Assembly: GCA_905182335.1 (NCBI GenBank)
Contig: CAJJBE010000001.1
Span: forward strand, 1 to 64,000
DNA: 64,000 nt
Source: Flavobacteriales bacterium UBA4466
Lineage (GTDB): Bacteria > Bacteroidota > Bacteroidia > Flavobacteriales_D > Crocinitomicaceae
Direction: 5' to 3'
Positions 35,142 through 44,194 of this stretch are shown piece after piece; the first letter of the stretch is position 1, and every line of letters begins with the position of its first letter. A program made the position numbers and the translations under genes. Below the pieces are notes generated by a model. It saw only the letters and a list, made by a program, of their open reading frames with translations. It was not told the DNA's origin and did not search any database.

Positions 35142-36716
35142 TTAATATTTTGCTGCTAATTCTTTTGCAACTCTCGCTAATACGTCAGTTGAATCATCTG
35201 TGTATTTACCAGACTTCAAAGAAGCCATTACATCAGGATGCTTAGCATCTAAATAATCTAAATATTCAGTTTCAAACGCTTTAACTTTATTTACAGGCAC
35301 TTTTTGGATTAATCCTTTTGTTCCTACGTAGATAATTGCAATTTGTCTTTCAACTGGGTATGGATCACCTTCTTTTTGCTTCAAGATTTCAACGTTACGT
35401 GCACCTTTATCAAGTACAGACTTCGTAGCCGCATCTAAATCAGAACCGAACTTAGCGAATGCCTCTAGCTCACGGTATTGTGCTTGATCAAGCTTCAATG
35501 TACCAGCAACTTTCTTCATTGATTTAATTTGAGCAGATCCACCAACACGAGATACAGAAATACCAACGTTAATTGCTGGACGAATACCTGCGTTAAATAA
35601 ATCACCTTCTAAGAATATCTGACCATCAGTAATTGAAATTACGTTTGTTGGAATATAAGCAGAAACATCACCGGCTTGTGTTTCAATAATTGGAAGTGCT
35701 GTTAAAGATCCTCCTCCTTTCACTTTACCTTTCAATGATTCAGGTAAATCGTTCATTTGAGATGCAATAGAATCATCATTAATGATTTTTGCTGCACGCT
35801 CTAATAGTCTTGAGTGAAGGTAGAATACATCACCTGGGTATGCCTCACGTCCTGGAGGACGACGAAGTAACAATGATACCTCACGGTATGCAACTGCTTG
35901 CTTCGATAAATCATCAAAAACAATAAGACCTGGTCTACCCGTATCTCTAAAGTACTCACCAATTGCAGCCCCCGTCATTGGAGCATAAAACTGCATTGGA
36001 GCTGGATCAGCTGCATTAGACGCAACGATCACTGTATAAGCCATAGCGCCTGCATCTTCTAATTTCTTAACAATCCCTGCAACTGTTGAACCTTTTTGTC
36101 CAATTGCTACATAGATACAATAAACAGGTTCTCCTCTGTCGTAAAATTCTTTTTGGTTAATTATTGTATCAATCGCCACGGTAGTTTTACCTGTCTGACG
36201 GTCACCAATAATCAACTCACGCTGTCCACGTCCAATTGGAATCATCGCATCAACCGCCTTAATACCTGTTTGAAGAGGTTCCGTTACTGGTTGCCGGAAA
36301 ATAACACCTGGTGCTTTACGCTCGATTGGCATTTCAAACAACTCCCCCCCGATTGGTCCTTTACCATCGATTGGGTTACCTAGCGTGTCAACAACACGCC
36401 CTACCATTTCTTCACCTACGTTAACTGAAGCAATACGACCAAGACGCTTTACAGTGTCTCCCTCTTTAACTCCCGATGAACGTCCTAAAAGAACAGCTCC
36501 TACATTGTCTTCCTCTAAGTTTAATGCGATTCCTTGTAGCCCGCTATCGAACTCTATCAATTCACCGTATTGAACTCCTTTCAATCCATAAATCCGAGCA
36601 ATACCATCACCAATTGTTAGTACGGTACCAACTTCTTGTAGTTCAGCTTCCGATCGGAAACCTGAAAGTTGCTCTCTTAATATTGCAGAAACTTCTGCTG
36701 ATTTTACATCTGCCAT
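35142..36716 (-). CDS. atpA: ATP synthase F1 subunit alpha
   Basis: Alpha is the non-catalytic nucleotide-binding subunit of the F1 hexamer. The 524-residue protein has the P-loop [17 protein letters not shown] (about 167-183), the DDLSK Walker B-like strand, and the signature [17 protein letters not shown] (about 378-394) with the conserved Arg and Ser. Length is normal. It lies 31 bases after atpH. Confidence 0.97.
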   Translation of the reverse strand: MADVKSAEVSAILREQLSGFRSEAELQEVGTVLTIGDGIARIYGLKGVQYGELIEFDSGLQGIALNLEEDNVGAVLLGRSSGVKEGDTVKRLGRIASVNVGEEMVGRVVDTLGNPIDGKGPIGGELFEMPIERKAPGVIFRQPVTEPLQTGIKAVDAMIPIGRGQRELIIGDRQTGKTTVAIDTIINQKEFYDRGEPVYCIYVAIGQKGSTVAGIVKKLEDAGAMAYTVIVASNAADPAPMQFYAPMTGAAIGEYFRDTGRPGLIVFDDLSKQAVAYREVSLLLRRPPGREAYPGDVFYLHSRLLERAAKIINDDSIASQMNDLPESLKGKVKGGGSLTALPIIETQAGDVSAYIPTNVISITDGQIFLEGDLFNAGIRPAINVGISVSRVGGSAQIKSMKKVAGTLKLDQAQYRELEAFAKFGSDLDAATKSVLDKGARNVEILKQKEGDPYPVERQIAIIYVGTKGLIQKVPVNKVKAFETEYLDYLDAKHPDVMASLKSGKYTDDSTDVLARVAKELAAKY

Positions 36717-36747
36717 CTAGTGTAGTATTTACTTGGCTAAGCCAAAA

Positions 36748-37281
36748 TTAACGTGCTAAACGTTGTTTTAAATTATTAAACTGGTTTGAAACAGAAGCAT
36801 CAATTTGCATGTCTCCCATTCTTACCACAAATCCGCCTATTAGCGATTCATCTATCTTTTCTTCTATTTCTAATTGTCCTTTAACTGAATCTTGTACTTT
36901 AGCAACGATTTTCTCTCTAGTAGAACTGTCAAGAGGGCTAGCTGAAGTTATTGTCATTGGAACAATTCCTTTCAATTCCTTTACCTGGTCACTGAATGAT
37001 TGAGCAATTGCTGGAAGATGAGCCTCACGTCTATTTTTCGTGATCAACTTCACGAAAGACATTGAAACGTCTTCGAATTGTTCAAACACTTTTTCGAAAA
37101 TTTGAATTTTCTTGTCCGCTTTTACAATTGGACTTGAAATTAAGTTTTCAAAATCACGCGCCTCATTATTAGCCTCAAGCAAGAAATTCATATCATCAAG
37201 AATTGAATCAATCTTATTTTGCTCAACTGCTATCTCTAATAAAGCCTTCGCGTATCTTGATGCTACTTTCGTACTTCTCAT
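36748..37281 (-). CDS. atpH: ATP synthase F1 subunit delta (OSCP)
   Basis: Delta connects the top of F1 to the b-subunit stator. The 177-residue protein has the OSCP pattern: helical N-terminal SRYAKALLEIAVEQNKIDSI and the C-terminal strand pair with PLDSSTREKIVAKV and ESLIGGFVVRMGDMQIDASV. Position between atpF and atpA is the standard one. Confidence 0.93.
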   Translation of the reverse strand: MRSTKVASRYAKALLEIAVEQNKIDSILDDMNFLLEANNEARDFENLISSPIVKADKKIQIFEKVFEQFEDVSMSFVKLITKNRREAHLPAIAQSFSDQVKELKGIVPMTITSASPLDSSTREKIVAKVQDSVKGQLEIEEKIDESLIGGFVVRMGDMQIDASVSNQFNNLKQRLAR

Positions 37282-37292
37282 CTTTGATTTTA

Positions 37293-37787
37293 TTAATTCA
37301 AGTTAATATCATCAACAAGCTTATCTGCTAATGCTTTTTGTTTATCTGCAGATGACAATTCTCCACGAACAACTTTCTCAGCGATTTCAATTGAGAATGT
37401 CGCCATTTTAGCTTTAAGCTCTGCGATTGCAGCACCCTTCTCAGCATTAATAGATTCTCTTGCAGCTCCAACTAACTTCTCAGCTTCAACTTTCGCTATA
37501 CCTTTAGCATCATCAACCATTTCAGAAGCAACTTCTTTAGCATCTTTAATCATTAAATCTCTTTCGGAGCGAGCTTCTTTCAACAAGTTTTCATTTGCCG
37601 CATGTAGCATTTTCATTTCTTCCTGAGTCTTTTTAGCTAATTCAAGAGCACTTGTAATCTTCTCTTCACGGGCATTAACTGCACCTAAGATTGGTTTCCA
37701 TGCAAACTTTACTAGAAGAAACAAAAGAAGACAAAAGACAATTCCTGTCCAAAATAAAAGACCTAAGTCCGGAGTAACTAATTCCAT
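37293..37787 (-). CDS. atpF: ATP synthase F0 subunit b
   Basis: Subunit b forms the peripheral stalk. The 164-residue protein starts with one membrane helix (GLLFWTGIVFCLLLFLLVKF, about 9-28) followed by the typical WKPILGAVNAREEKI and a long charged coiled coil to the end. It lies 11 bases upstream of atpH. Confidence 0.93.
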   Translation of the reverse strand: MELVTPDLGLLFWTGIVFCLLLFLLVKFAWKPILGAVNAREEKITSALELAKKTQEEMKMLHAANENLLKEARSERDLMIKDAKEVASEMVDDAKGIAKVEAEKLVGAARESINAEKGAAIAELKAKMATFSIEIAEKVVRGELSSADKQKALADKLVDDINLN

Positions 37788-37866
37788 TTTTGTTTACGTT
37801 AATTTCTGTTTTAAACTTTAAAATAACTCTTGTCGCAACAATCCGTTGCGACAAGATTTACAATTC

Positions 37867-38100
<234 letters not shown>

Positions 38101-38130
38101 TTATATATATTTAAAAAAGTTACTAATTAA

Positions 38131-39243
38131 TCAATGATGTGCTTCTTCCACTGCTGCACCGATAAACAATGCCGAAAGCATTGCGAATAGATACGCTTGT
38201 AAGAAAGCCACCAACAACTCTAACACCGAAATAAACAATGCCATAGGTACGGATAAGAATCCCCAAACTGCAGATTGATTAATAAAGATGATAGATACTA
38301 AGGCCAAGATAATAATGTGCCCAGCAGTAATGTTCGCAAACAAACGAATCATTAAAGCAAAAGGCTTCGTTAATATCCCAACCAACTCAATAGGAATCAT
38401 AATTGGCATTAACGCTACAGGCACACCTGGCGTTGCAAATATATGTTTCCAATAACTTTTATTTCCTGAAAACACAGTAATCAACAAAGTAGCGGAGGCT
38501 AAGAATAATGTAACTGAAATGTTTCCTGTTAGGTTAGATCCTAATAATGGAATTAAACCTGTTAAGTTAGAAACCCATATAAAGAAAAAGATAGTCAATA
38601 GATAATGAACGTATTTCTTATACTTCGCTTCGCCGATGTTTGCTTTCGCTATATCGTCCCTAACAAATACAATCAATGGCTCAATAAATTTTGCGATTCC
38701 TTTTGGGGCAACCGCACCATTTTTCTTGTAAAATCTAGCTACAGATAACATGATTAATATCATTAAAAAGAATGTGATAAATAATGATGCTACGTTTCTT
38801 GTGATTGAAAGATCATAAACATTACTTCCATTCGCTGGATGACCATATTCAAAAACCAATTCACCATTAATTAATCTATATATTTCCTCATGATACATTG
38901 CGTATCCAGCTGCAGATCCTTTACCAACCTTATAATGAAATTCTCTGCCTGACTCATCTGTAACTGTTTTTGATTCACCATGATATAAATGAGAAGAAGA
39001 GAACATTTTCAAACCACCATCGATTAAAATGACAGGAAGATAGATTGTTGTTCCGTCATGAGTATCACCCCATAAATGCCACTCATGCGCATCACTAATG
39101 TGATGTTTAATCATTTCATTTACATTAAATGCTTTTTCATCTTCATGCTCATGAGACGACTCATCCTCTAACGCGAAAACCGCCGAACTTAAGAGCATAA
39201 GTGTCACTGTTAAAAATGCCTTAATCATACTTCTAATTACCAT
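38131..39243 (-). CDS. atpB: ATP synthase F0 subunit a with N-terminal extracytoplasmic extension
   Basis: Subunit a forms the proton half-channels. The C-terminal part has the expected helices with the essential Arg in KPFALMIRLFANITAGHIII and FLQAYLFAMLSALFIGAAVE. The 370-residue protein is longer than the E. coli one because of a signal-like N-terminus (AFLTVTLMLLSSAVFA) and about 120 His- and acid-rich residues (DESSHEHEDEKAFN, then HHISDAHEWHLWGD). Such extensions are known from Bacteroidota AtpB. A promoter just upstream suggests that atpBEFHAG can be transcribed on its own. Confidence 0.95.
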   Translation of the reverse strand: MVIRSMIKAFLTVTLMLLSSAVFALEDESSHEHEDEKAFNVNEMIKHHISDAHEWHLWGDTHDGTTIYLPVILIDGGLKMFSSSHLYHGESKTVTDESGREFHYKVGKGSAAGYAMYHEEIYRLINGELVFEYGHPANGSNVYDLSITRNVASLFITFFLMILIMLSVARFYKKNGAVAPKGIAKFIEPLIVFVRDDIAKANIGEAKYKKYVHYLLTIFFFIWVSNLTGLIPLLGSNLTGNISVTLFLASATLLITVFSGNKSYWKHIFATPGVPVALMPIMIPIELVGILTKPFALMIRLFANITAGHIIILALVSIIFINQSAVWGFLSVPMALFISVLELLVAFLQAYLFAMLSALFIGAAVEEAHH

Positions 39244-39278
39244 TATTCAATCTTAATTAAAGAGCTTGAAATTTGGCG

Positions 39279-39310
39279 CAAAGATATAGAAACTTTTACA
39301 AATGCCACAA
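39279..39310 (-). promoter_or_regulatory. Promoter of the atpBEFHAG operon
   Basis: On the minus strand TTG (39308-39310) and the perfect -7 box TATCTTTG (39279-39286) are 21 bases apart, within the Bacteroidota spacing. The expected start is about 30 bases before the atpB ATG. It lies in a 146-base gap that otherwise looks featureless. Confidence 0.55.
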
Positions 39311-39389
39311 GAAAAACTGAATTAAAACAGAGGAAAATTTAAAAAAAGTGTCACATTCACCAATACAGAATTAACAAATAGTGATTTTT

Positions 39390-39782
39390 CTAGCGTTTCA
39401 CTAGGGGTTTTTTAACACCCTTAACTAAAAAGAAAGATTGAATTGCTAATAAAATGACAAAAACAGCAATAAACTGAAGTGCCGCTCTTCTCACGTCTGG
39501 TGTTTTCATAAATACCAAAACTGCCAAAACTGACATAGCAGATAATAATTGTAATGTGGTTAATATCAGAAAACGATTCACGAAGTTTCCTGGTTCTTTA
39601 TCGAGTCCTGGTCCTATGATTATAGCACCAAGCGCGAAGATAAGGAATAAGAAGGCGTCAAGTATTAGATTTGATTGAGTTTTCAATCCAAGCACTTCAA
39701 GAAAAGATAAAAAGATGTGCGAGATTAAAATAATCGCCACTAAAGGGACGAATCGTTTTAAGAATCGTTTATTTAGACTCAT
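39390..39782 (-). CDS. Four-helix membrane protein at the atpI position
   Basis: The 130-residue protein has a basic N-terminus (MSLNKRFLKRF) and four membrane helices (about 11-30, 40-60, 70-90 and 100-120). It overlaps the atpZ-like gene by 14 bases and precedes atpB, where many bacteria encode the AtpI helper. Sequence similarity to AtpI is not evident to me, so the link is from position and topology. Confidence 0.65.
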   Translation of the reverse strand: MSLNKRFLKRFVPLVAIILISHIFLSFLEVLGLKTQSNLILDAFLFLIFALGAIIIGPGLDKEPGNFVNRFLILTTLQLLSAMSVLAVLVFMKTPDVRRAALQFIAVFVILLAIQSFFLVKGVKKPLVKR

Positions 39783-40005
39783 TTTCCTTAGTGATTTTAA
39801 TGACTTTACTGATGATTAGATATAATGCTGCAGTTACGCCAAATAATGAGAGAAAAATTGTCCACCAGTCTGTTTTAGACTCATATTTATCATCTAAATA
39901 AACCCCTAGCCATGAAAAGAATCCAATGACAGCACCCATTTGAATTCCAAGAGCTGAAAATCGGGCGTACTTAGAAAAGTTAGTCAACTTCTTTTTTTGA
40001 TTCAT
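39769..40005 (-). CDS. AtpZ/AtpI-family protein
   Basis: The 78-residue protein has two membrane helices (about 17-33 and 44-66) with the family pattern GAVIGFFSWLGVYLDDKYES, then DWWTIFLSLFGV. This matches AtpZ, a small protein encoded ahead of the F0 genes that helps ATP synthase assembly or ion supply. It lies between the bactofilin gene (5-base gap) and the four-helix protein. Confidence 0.8.
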   Translation of the reverse strand: MNQKKKLTNFSKYARFSALGIQMGAVIGFFSWLGVYLDDKYESKTDWWTIFLSLFGVTAALYLIISKVIKITKENESK

Positions 40006-40010
40006 TATAA

Positions 40011-40415
40011 TTAGTACACGAGGTCCTCTTGAGTTGTTGTGGGTTTATTTAAGGGTTTAGATGGAAAATTATTCATGGTACAATTCCCAGAAAAGTGTGC
40101 TCCTTCTTCAATTTCAAATTTAGATGTAGTAATTTCTCCATCAATTATCGATTTCGATCTTAATGAAAGTAATCCATCAATTTTCATTACCCCTTTAATA
40201 CGACCTTCAATGTCTGCATCAGCACATATTAAGTCTCCTGTTATGCTGCCGTTCTCTCCGACTACAACTTTAGATGCAGAAGTTACATTTCCCATAACTT
40301 CGCCATCAATACGAAGGTTAGAGTCTGTAATCATATCCCCCATAACTTTTGACCCTTCAACGATTATATTTAATCGGTCCGGACTTTCAAACGATGTGTT
40401 TCCTTTCTTCTTCAT
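40011..40415 (-). CDS. Bactofilin family cytoskeletal protein
   Basis: Bactofilins polymerise into nucleotide-free filaments through a compact beta-helix. The 134-residue protein has a short tail, then the DUF583 core with regular rungs (INIVEGSKVMGDMITDSNLR-like spacing, DGEVMGNVTSASKVVVGENG and SIIDGEITTSKFEIEEGAHF) and a disordered Pro/Thr-rich end. It sits between porW/sprE and atpZ, with gaps of 3 and 5 bases. A role in cell shape or in placing envelope machinery is possible. Confidence 0.85.
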   Translation of the reverse strand: MKKKGNTSFESPDRLNIIVEGSKVMGDMITDSNLRIDGEVMGNVTSASKVVVGENGSITGDLICADADIEGRIKGVMKIDGLLSLRSKSIIDGEITTSKFEIEEGAHFSGNCTMNNFPSKPLNKPTTTQEDLVY

Positions 40416-40418
40416 AAC

Positions 40419-43049
40419 CTAATAATATTCTTCATAAAACATTTCATACTCCGGCAAGTTTTGCTTTTCAAACAACACTTTTAAATTATCCGATGTAATC
40501 ATAAGAACCTTCGCCTTTTGCAAATCCAACAAATACTTTCTTGTTTTCCTGAAAACACGAATATACTCCATTCCATCTGCCTCTGTATCAAATAGACTGA
40601 TTAAAATAATACTTTGTTTTGAATTATAGATTTTTGAGCTTACACTTAGTTTGTCTCGTCTAAAATATTCACGCTGGAAATCCACTATTCTAGCCTTTGC
40701 TAAATTAGATTTCTCATCTTCGTCTAAAAAAACAATAATCATTTGTGCCTCTTGGTCAACATAATTAAAGGGATGCTTATCTCCAAAATCAACTATTTCA
40801 TTTTTAGAATACCCGTTCTTAATGATGTCAATCATTTCAAGTGCTTTTGCTGCCTCTGATGTTTTCGGATATTCATCAACAACTGCGCTCAAAGTTGGCA
40901 ATAAATCATTTTTATTCTCATTTATTTGCCCCATTGACATGGCTTTTAGCAGCATATACTTTGACCGGAACACATTGCTCTTTTCGTCAGAAATCACAAT
41001 CTCTGCCTTTGAAATGACAGGGTAATACAATCTACGATTATAGCGATCTAATATCTTGACGTATTCCTGCTCTGCTAAAGCATCGCGCTCTTTCTTTTTC
41101 ATAAAAAAGTTCGGGTCTTTTAAATAATTTGCATAATCACTATTTGAATAGTTATTTAAAATATAAGACTTGTGTACTGCCGCTTTAGTAGCATCAGTTT
41201 CTTCGTAAAGTTTATACAGTTGAAATGCGGACATTAGGTTGTGTTTGTTCTCTACATTCTTCTTTAATACAGCTTCGAATTCATCGATAGCCATATTATC
41301 TTCGTTCAATAGTTCTTTATAAATAACGCCGGCATCATAACGTGCTTTCAACAGCCTAACATTAGATATAGCTAATAAAGACTCATTCAATGGTAATTTT
41401 AAAGAAAGATACTCAACCGTTAATGTATCATCAGGAAGTATTAAAGTGTCTATCTTCAGCTCTTCTATCCCTATTTCGGTGAAGTCTCCAATTATAATCC
41501 TCTCTGAACGACGCCAGTCATCTTCATTTTTACGCGCTCCCCAAAGACGCTTGAAATCGTCAAGTCCTTCCGCTCTAGATTTCGCATTGCTCCAATACCA
41601 CTTAGAGCCTCCTCCACTTTGAATAAATAAATTCTCGTTAGATTGCAACTCCCTTAATCTTGCTGCTTCCCTTTCTTTTTTCCTAGCATCAGCTTCCTTA
41701 ATTTGTTTAATTAATCCTTTTAAGAAGTCTTTTCGATTATCCTCATTCAAACCAGCAATCATCTGAACACTGTCTTCATATTTGGAAGTTTCCACTGCAA
41801 CTACCAAATCTGCTAAATTCGATGCCTTATTTCGAATTCCTTCAGCATTCGGATAATCATCCTTAATTACGGTAGCACATGAATCGTAATACTTTTGAGC
41901 GCTCACATAATTTCGTTTCTCAAAACTCATATCAGCTAACGTCTCATAAGCCATCCCTTTTTGACGTGTGTTTTTTGTAGAAAAAAATGCCGATTGATGT
42001 AAGTATTCAATTCCTTTTGATTCTTCCCCTTCTTTAAACTCAATACCGGCAAGAGCATAATAAATTTGGTCTTTAAATTCTGCATTTTTAGCATCCTTCA
42101 ACATCTTATTTAAGTCCACTTTTTTCTTTTCACTTTCCCCTAAAAATGCCTTCTTTAATCTTGCGTTAAAACTCATTTGAAATGGTGCATCCCCTTTTAA
42201 CACTTTTGCATAATGTTCGCTTGCGAGTTGATCATCACCTGCCTCTTCATACAATTGGGCCAAAATAAAGTGAACACGCGTTTTTTTTTTTGATTTTTTC
42301 GTGAAATTGAGTGATGACTCTAAAAATTTAATTGCATCTTGATTATCCTCTCTCTTTAATGCTAAGTCTGCCTTTGTTTTCTCTAAGTCGAATTTTATTT
42401 TCTTAGGAAAAGATGCGATCTTATTGCCTTCATTCTTTTTTATTTTTGTTTTTTTCGCATTCTCGCCTCTAGATTCTTCCTCAGCTATCGCTTTATCTAG
42501 TTTGTCTAAGCTAAACTTAGCCTCCGTGTATTTCCCTTGAGCAATATTAGTTTTAGCCATCCACAGATCACCAACATATAGAGAAGGGTCATTTTTAAAG
42601 AATTTTTTGATGAATTTGAAATTCTTAATCGCTCCTTCATAATCGCGACGATAATAGAAGGCCTGCCCCACTGTCGTCCAGTTTTCATCTATCCACTTAT
42701 TATGCTCGTCTTTTTTTCTTGCGGGACGATCATTACTTGGCATACTGTGATCCTGAATAACCTTCGTACACTTTGCAATAGCAGTGTCAATAGCAGGGTA
42801 CATACCTATAATATCCTCTTTACTTGGAACGACATCAATTGGCAAAATAGAATAATAATCTTCCTCAAGCGAAGACCTGTATGTGCTCAGCGACTGATTG
42901 ATTAGTTCGTTCGCATTATAATAACCGTTATAATGAGCATTTAACCCGTGATATGACCTGCTTAGAAGTGTGTTTTTTTCTGTTGAGCAAGCATAAACGA
43001 ATGCAAGCACAAATAAGCAGTAAACAACATTTTTTAATCTTTTAATCAT
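40419..43049 (-). CDS. porW: PorW/SprE-type T9SS lipoprotein with TPRs
   Basis: PorW (SprE in gliding species) is an outer-membrane-associated lipoprotein required for the type IX secretion system. The 876-residue protein has a lipobox (FVLAFVYACSTEK, Cys about 21), the family opening SRSYHGLNAHYNGYYNANEL, many TPR-like helices (about 120-450) and a Lys/Arg-rich central helix (EADARKKEREAARLRELQSN). An alpha/beta C-terminal region ends the protein. Length fits the family. It is the only T9SS machinery gene in the window and would serve the secreted proteins at 4.7-13 kb. Confidence 0.82.
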   Translation of the reverse strand: MIKRLKNVVYCLFVLAFVYACSTEKNTLLSRSYHGLNAHYNGYYNANELINQSLSTYRSSLEEDYYSILPIDVVPSKEDIIGMYPAIDTAIAKCTKVIQDHSMPSNDRPARKKDEHNKWIDENWTTVGQAFYYRRDYEGAIKNFKFIKKFFKNDPSLYVGDLWMAKTNIAQGKYTEAKFSLDKLDKAIAEEESRGENAKKTKIKKNEGNKIASFPKKIKFDLEKTKADLALKREDNQDAIKFLESSLNFTKKSKKKTRVHFILAQLYEEAGDDQLASEHYAKVLKGDAPFQMSFNARLKKAFLGESEKKKVDLNKMLKDAKNAEFKDQIYYALAGIEFKEGEESKGIEYLHQSAFFSTKNTRQKGMAYETLADMSFEKRNYVSAQKYYDSCATVIKDDYPNAEGIRNKASNLADLVVAVETSKYEDSVQMIAGLNEDNRKDFLKGLIKQIKEADARKKEREAARLRELQSNENLFIQSGGGSKWYWSNAKSRAEGLDDFKRLWGARKNEDDWRRSERIIIGDFTEIGIEELKIDTLILPDDTLTVEYLSLKLPLNESLLAISNVRLLKARYDAGVIYKELLNEDNMAIDEFEAVLKKNVENKHNLMSAFQLYKLYEETDATKAAVHKSYILNNYSNSDYANYLKDPNFFMKKKERDALAEQEYVKILDRYNRRLYYPVISKAEIVISDEKSNVFRSKYMLLKAMSMGQINENKNDLLPTLSAVVDEYPKTSEAAKALEMIDIIKNGYSKNEIVDFGDKHPFNYVDQEAQMIIVFLDEDEKSNLAKARIVDFQREYFRRDKLSVSSKIYNSKQSIILISLFDTEADGMEYIRVFRKTRKYLLDLQKAKVLMITSDNLKVLFEKQNLPEYEMFYEEYY

Positions 43050-43131
43050 TCTAATTAAATCTATTAATAGATAGAAACTGATTTATTCTCAATTTATTCT
43101 ATCAACTTATAATAAAAATTGATATTGGGCC

Positions 43132-43842
43132 CTATTCAATATTTGTAAAAACCTGCTGTATATCATCATCATCTTCGATTTTATCCAACATTTTTTCAAT
43201 GTCAATAAGTTCATCTTCAGTAAATGCTAAAGGAGAGGTTGGTATTCTTTGTAGGCTTGATTTAGTAACGTCTATATTCAATCCTTCTAGAGCTGTAGAT
43301 AGGTCACCAAATGCTGTATAAACTCCATAAACGAAAACTTTATCATCTAGTTCTTCTATTTCTTCTAGCCCTGAATCAATTAATTCGAATTCAAGTTCCT
43401 CAATGTTCATTCCTTCTATTTTGTCAAATTCAAATAAACATTTGCGATTAAACATAAATTCTAATGATCCGTTCCCAACTAAAGCGCCTCCCGCTTTATT
43501 AAAATATGATTTAACATTCGCTATAGTTCTTGTCGGGTTATCCGTAGCACACTCTATATAAACGAGTACTCCATGAGGGCCTTTTCCTTCGTAGTTCATT
43601 TCTGAATATGTCTCAGCATCTTTCCCGTCTGCACGTTTAATTGCAGCTTCGATATTATCCTTTGGCATATTCTGCGCTTTAGCATTCTTAATTGCAGAGC
43701 GCAGCGTAGCATTCATGTCCGGATCCGACCCTCCTTCTTTAGCCGCCATAGTTATGGCTTTTCCAAGTTTTGGAAACAGCTTGGACATTTTATCCCAACG
43801 CTTTTCTTTAGCGGCTCTTCTGTATTCAAATGCTCTACCCAT
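43132..43842 (-). CDS. yebC: YebC/PmpR family protein
   Basis: YebC-family proteins were described as transcriptional regulators and more recently as translation factors acting on proline-rich stalls. The 236-residue protein has the diagnostic [40 protein letters not shown] and [13 protein letters not shown]. The three-domain core ([20 protein letters not shown]) is complete. It has its own promoter and is followed 82 bases later by porW. Confidence 0.92.
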   Translation of the reverse strand: MGRAFEYRRAAKEKRWDKMSKLFPKLGKAITMAAKEGGSDPDMNATLRSAIKNAKAQNMPKDNIEAAIKRADGKDAETYSEMNYEGKGPHGVLVYIECATDNPTRTIANVKSYFNKAGGALVGNGSLEFMFNRKCLFEFDKIEGMNIEELEFELIDSGLEEIEELDDKVFVYGVYTAFGDLSTALEGLNIDVTKSSLQRIPTSPLAFTEDELIDIEKMLDKIEDDDDIQQVFTNIE

Positions 43843-43861
43843 TTTTTATGATTAATTCAAG

Positions 43862-43892
43862 CAAAATTAAGAATTAAAAAAGATTTTTCAAG
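43862..43892 (-). promoter_or_regulatory. Promoter of yebC
   Basis: On the minus strand CTTG (43889-43892) and the perfect -7 box TAATTTTG (43862-43869) are 19 bases apart. The -7 box ends 19 bases before the yebC ATG. Confidence 0.55.
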
Positions 43893-43939
43893 CTCTATCC
43901 ATTCGACATTTAAGCTTAAATTAATTAAGCTCCTTGTTT

Positions 43940-44041
43940 ATGAAAAGAATTGACATACTATTGTTACTAATCATTTTGTGGGAATACCTTTTTTACAATT
44001 ATCTAAAGATTAGAATACAATATCAATGTAAATCGATTTAA
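43940..44041 (+). CDS. Possible 33-residue membrane peptide
   Basis: In the 352-base gap between yebC and the saccharopine dehydrogenase-like gene, a plus-strand ORF encodes MKRIDILLLLIILWEYLFYN and a short basic tail. It is a credible single membrane helix, but the region is very AT-rich and the ORF has no promoter box I can name. It may be chance. Confidence 0.25.
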   Translation: MKRIDILLLLIILWEYLFYNYLKIRIQYQCKSI

Positions 44042-44053
44042 AAAAATAAAAAC

Positions 44054-44080
44054 AATGATGTCTATCAAAAAAACATCATT
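44054..44080 (-). terminator. Hairpin with T-rich tail on the minus strand
   Basis: AATGATGT and ACATCATT form an 8-bp stem with an 11-nt loop. On the minus strand it is followed by GTTTTTATTTTTTT, the look of an intrinsic terminator, although no annotated minus-strand gene lies upstream within the gap. Confidence 0.4.
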
Positions 44081-44144
44081 AAACCTTAATGCTTGGGATT
44101 GTAATTTTAACATTCCGCACGTTGACAAGTTTTTTATTTAACGT

Positions 44145-44175
44145 TTTGAATCGGCAATTTCATTATATACATTTG
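44145..44175 (+). promoter_or_regulatory. Promoter of the saccharopine dehydrogenase-like gene
   Basis: TTTG (44145-44148), 19 bases of spacer and TACATTTG (44168-44175) form a complete match to the Bacteroidota primary promoter. The predicted start is near 44180, so the leader is about 15 bases. Confidence 0.65.
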
Positions 44176-44186
44176 ATTTAAATCAA
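44173..44186. promoter_or_regulatory. Perfect palindrome TTGATTTAAATCAA overlapping the promoter
   Basis: The 14-base palindrome has TTGAT arms and overlaps the end of the -7 box and the expected transcription start. It matches the shape of CRP/FNR-family sites (TTGAT-N4-ATCAA). At this position binding should repress. The regulator is not known. Confidence 0.45.
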
Positions 44187-44194
44187 GTTTATAT

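Noticed and set aside
36096-36751. Long plus-strand ORFs opposite atpA
   Set aside because: They are antisense shadows of a highly conserved coding sequence and contain no domain.
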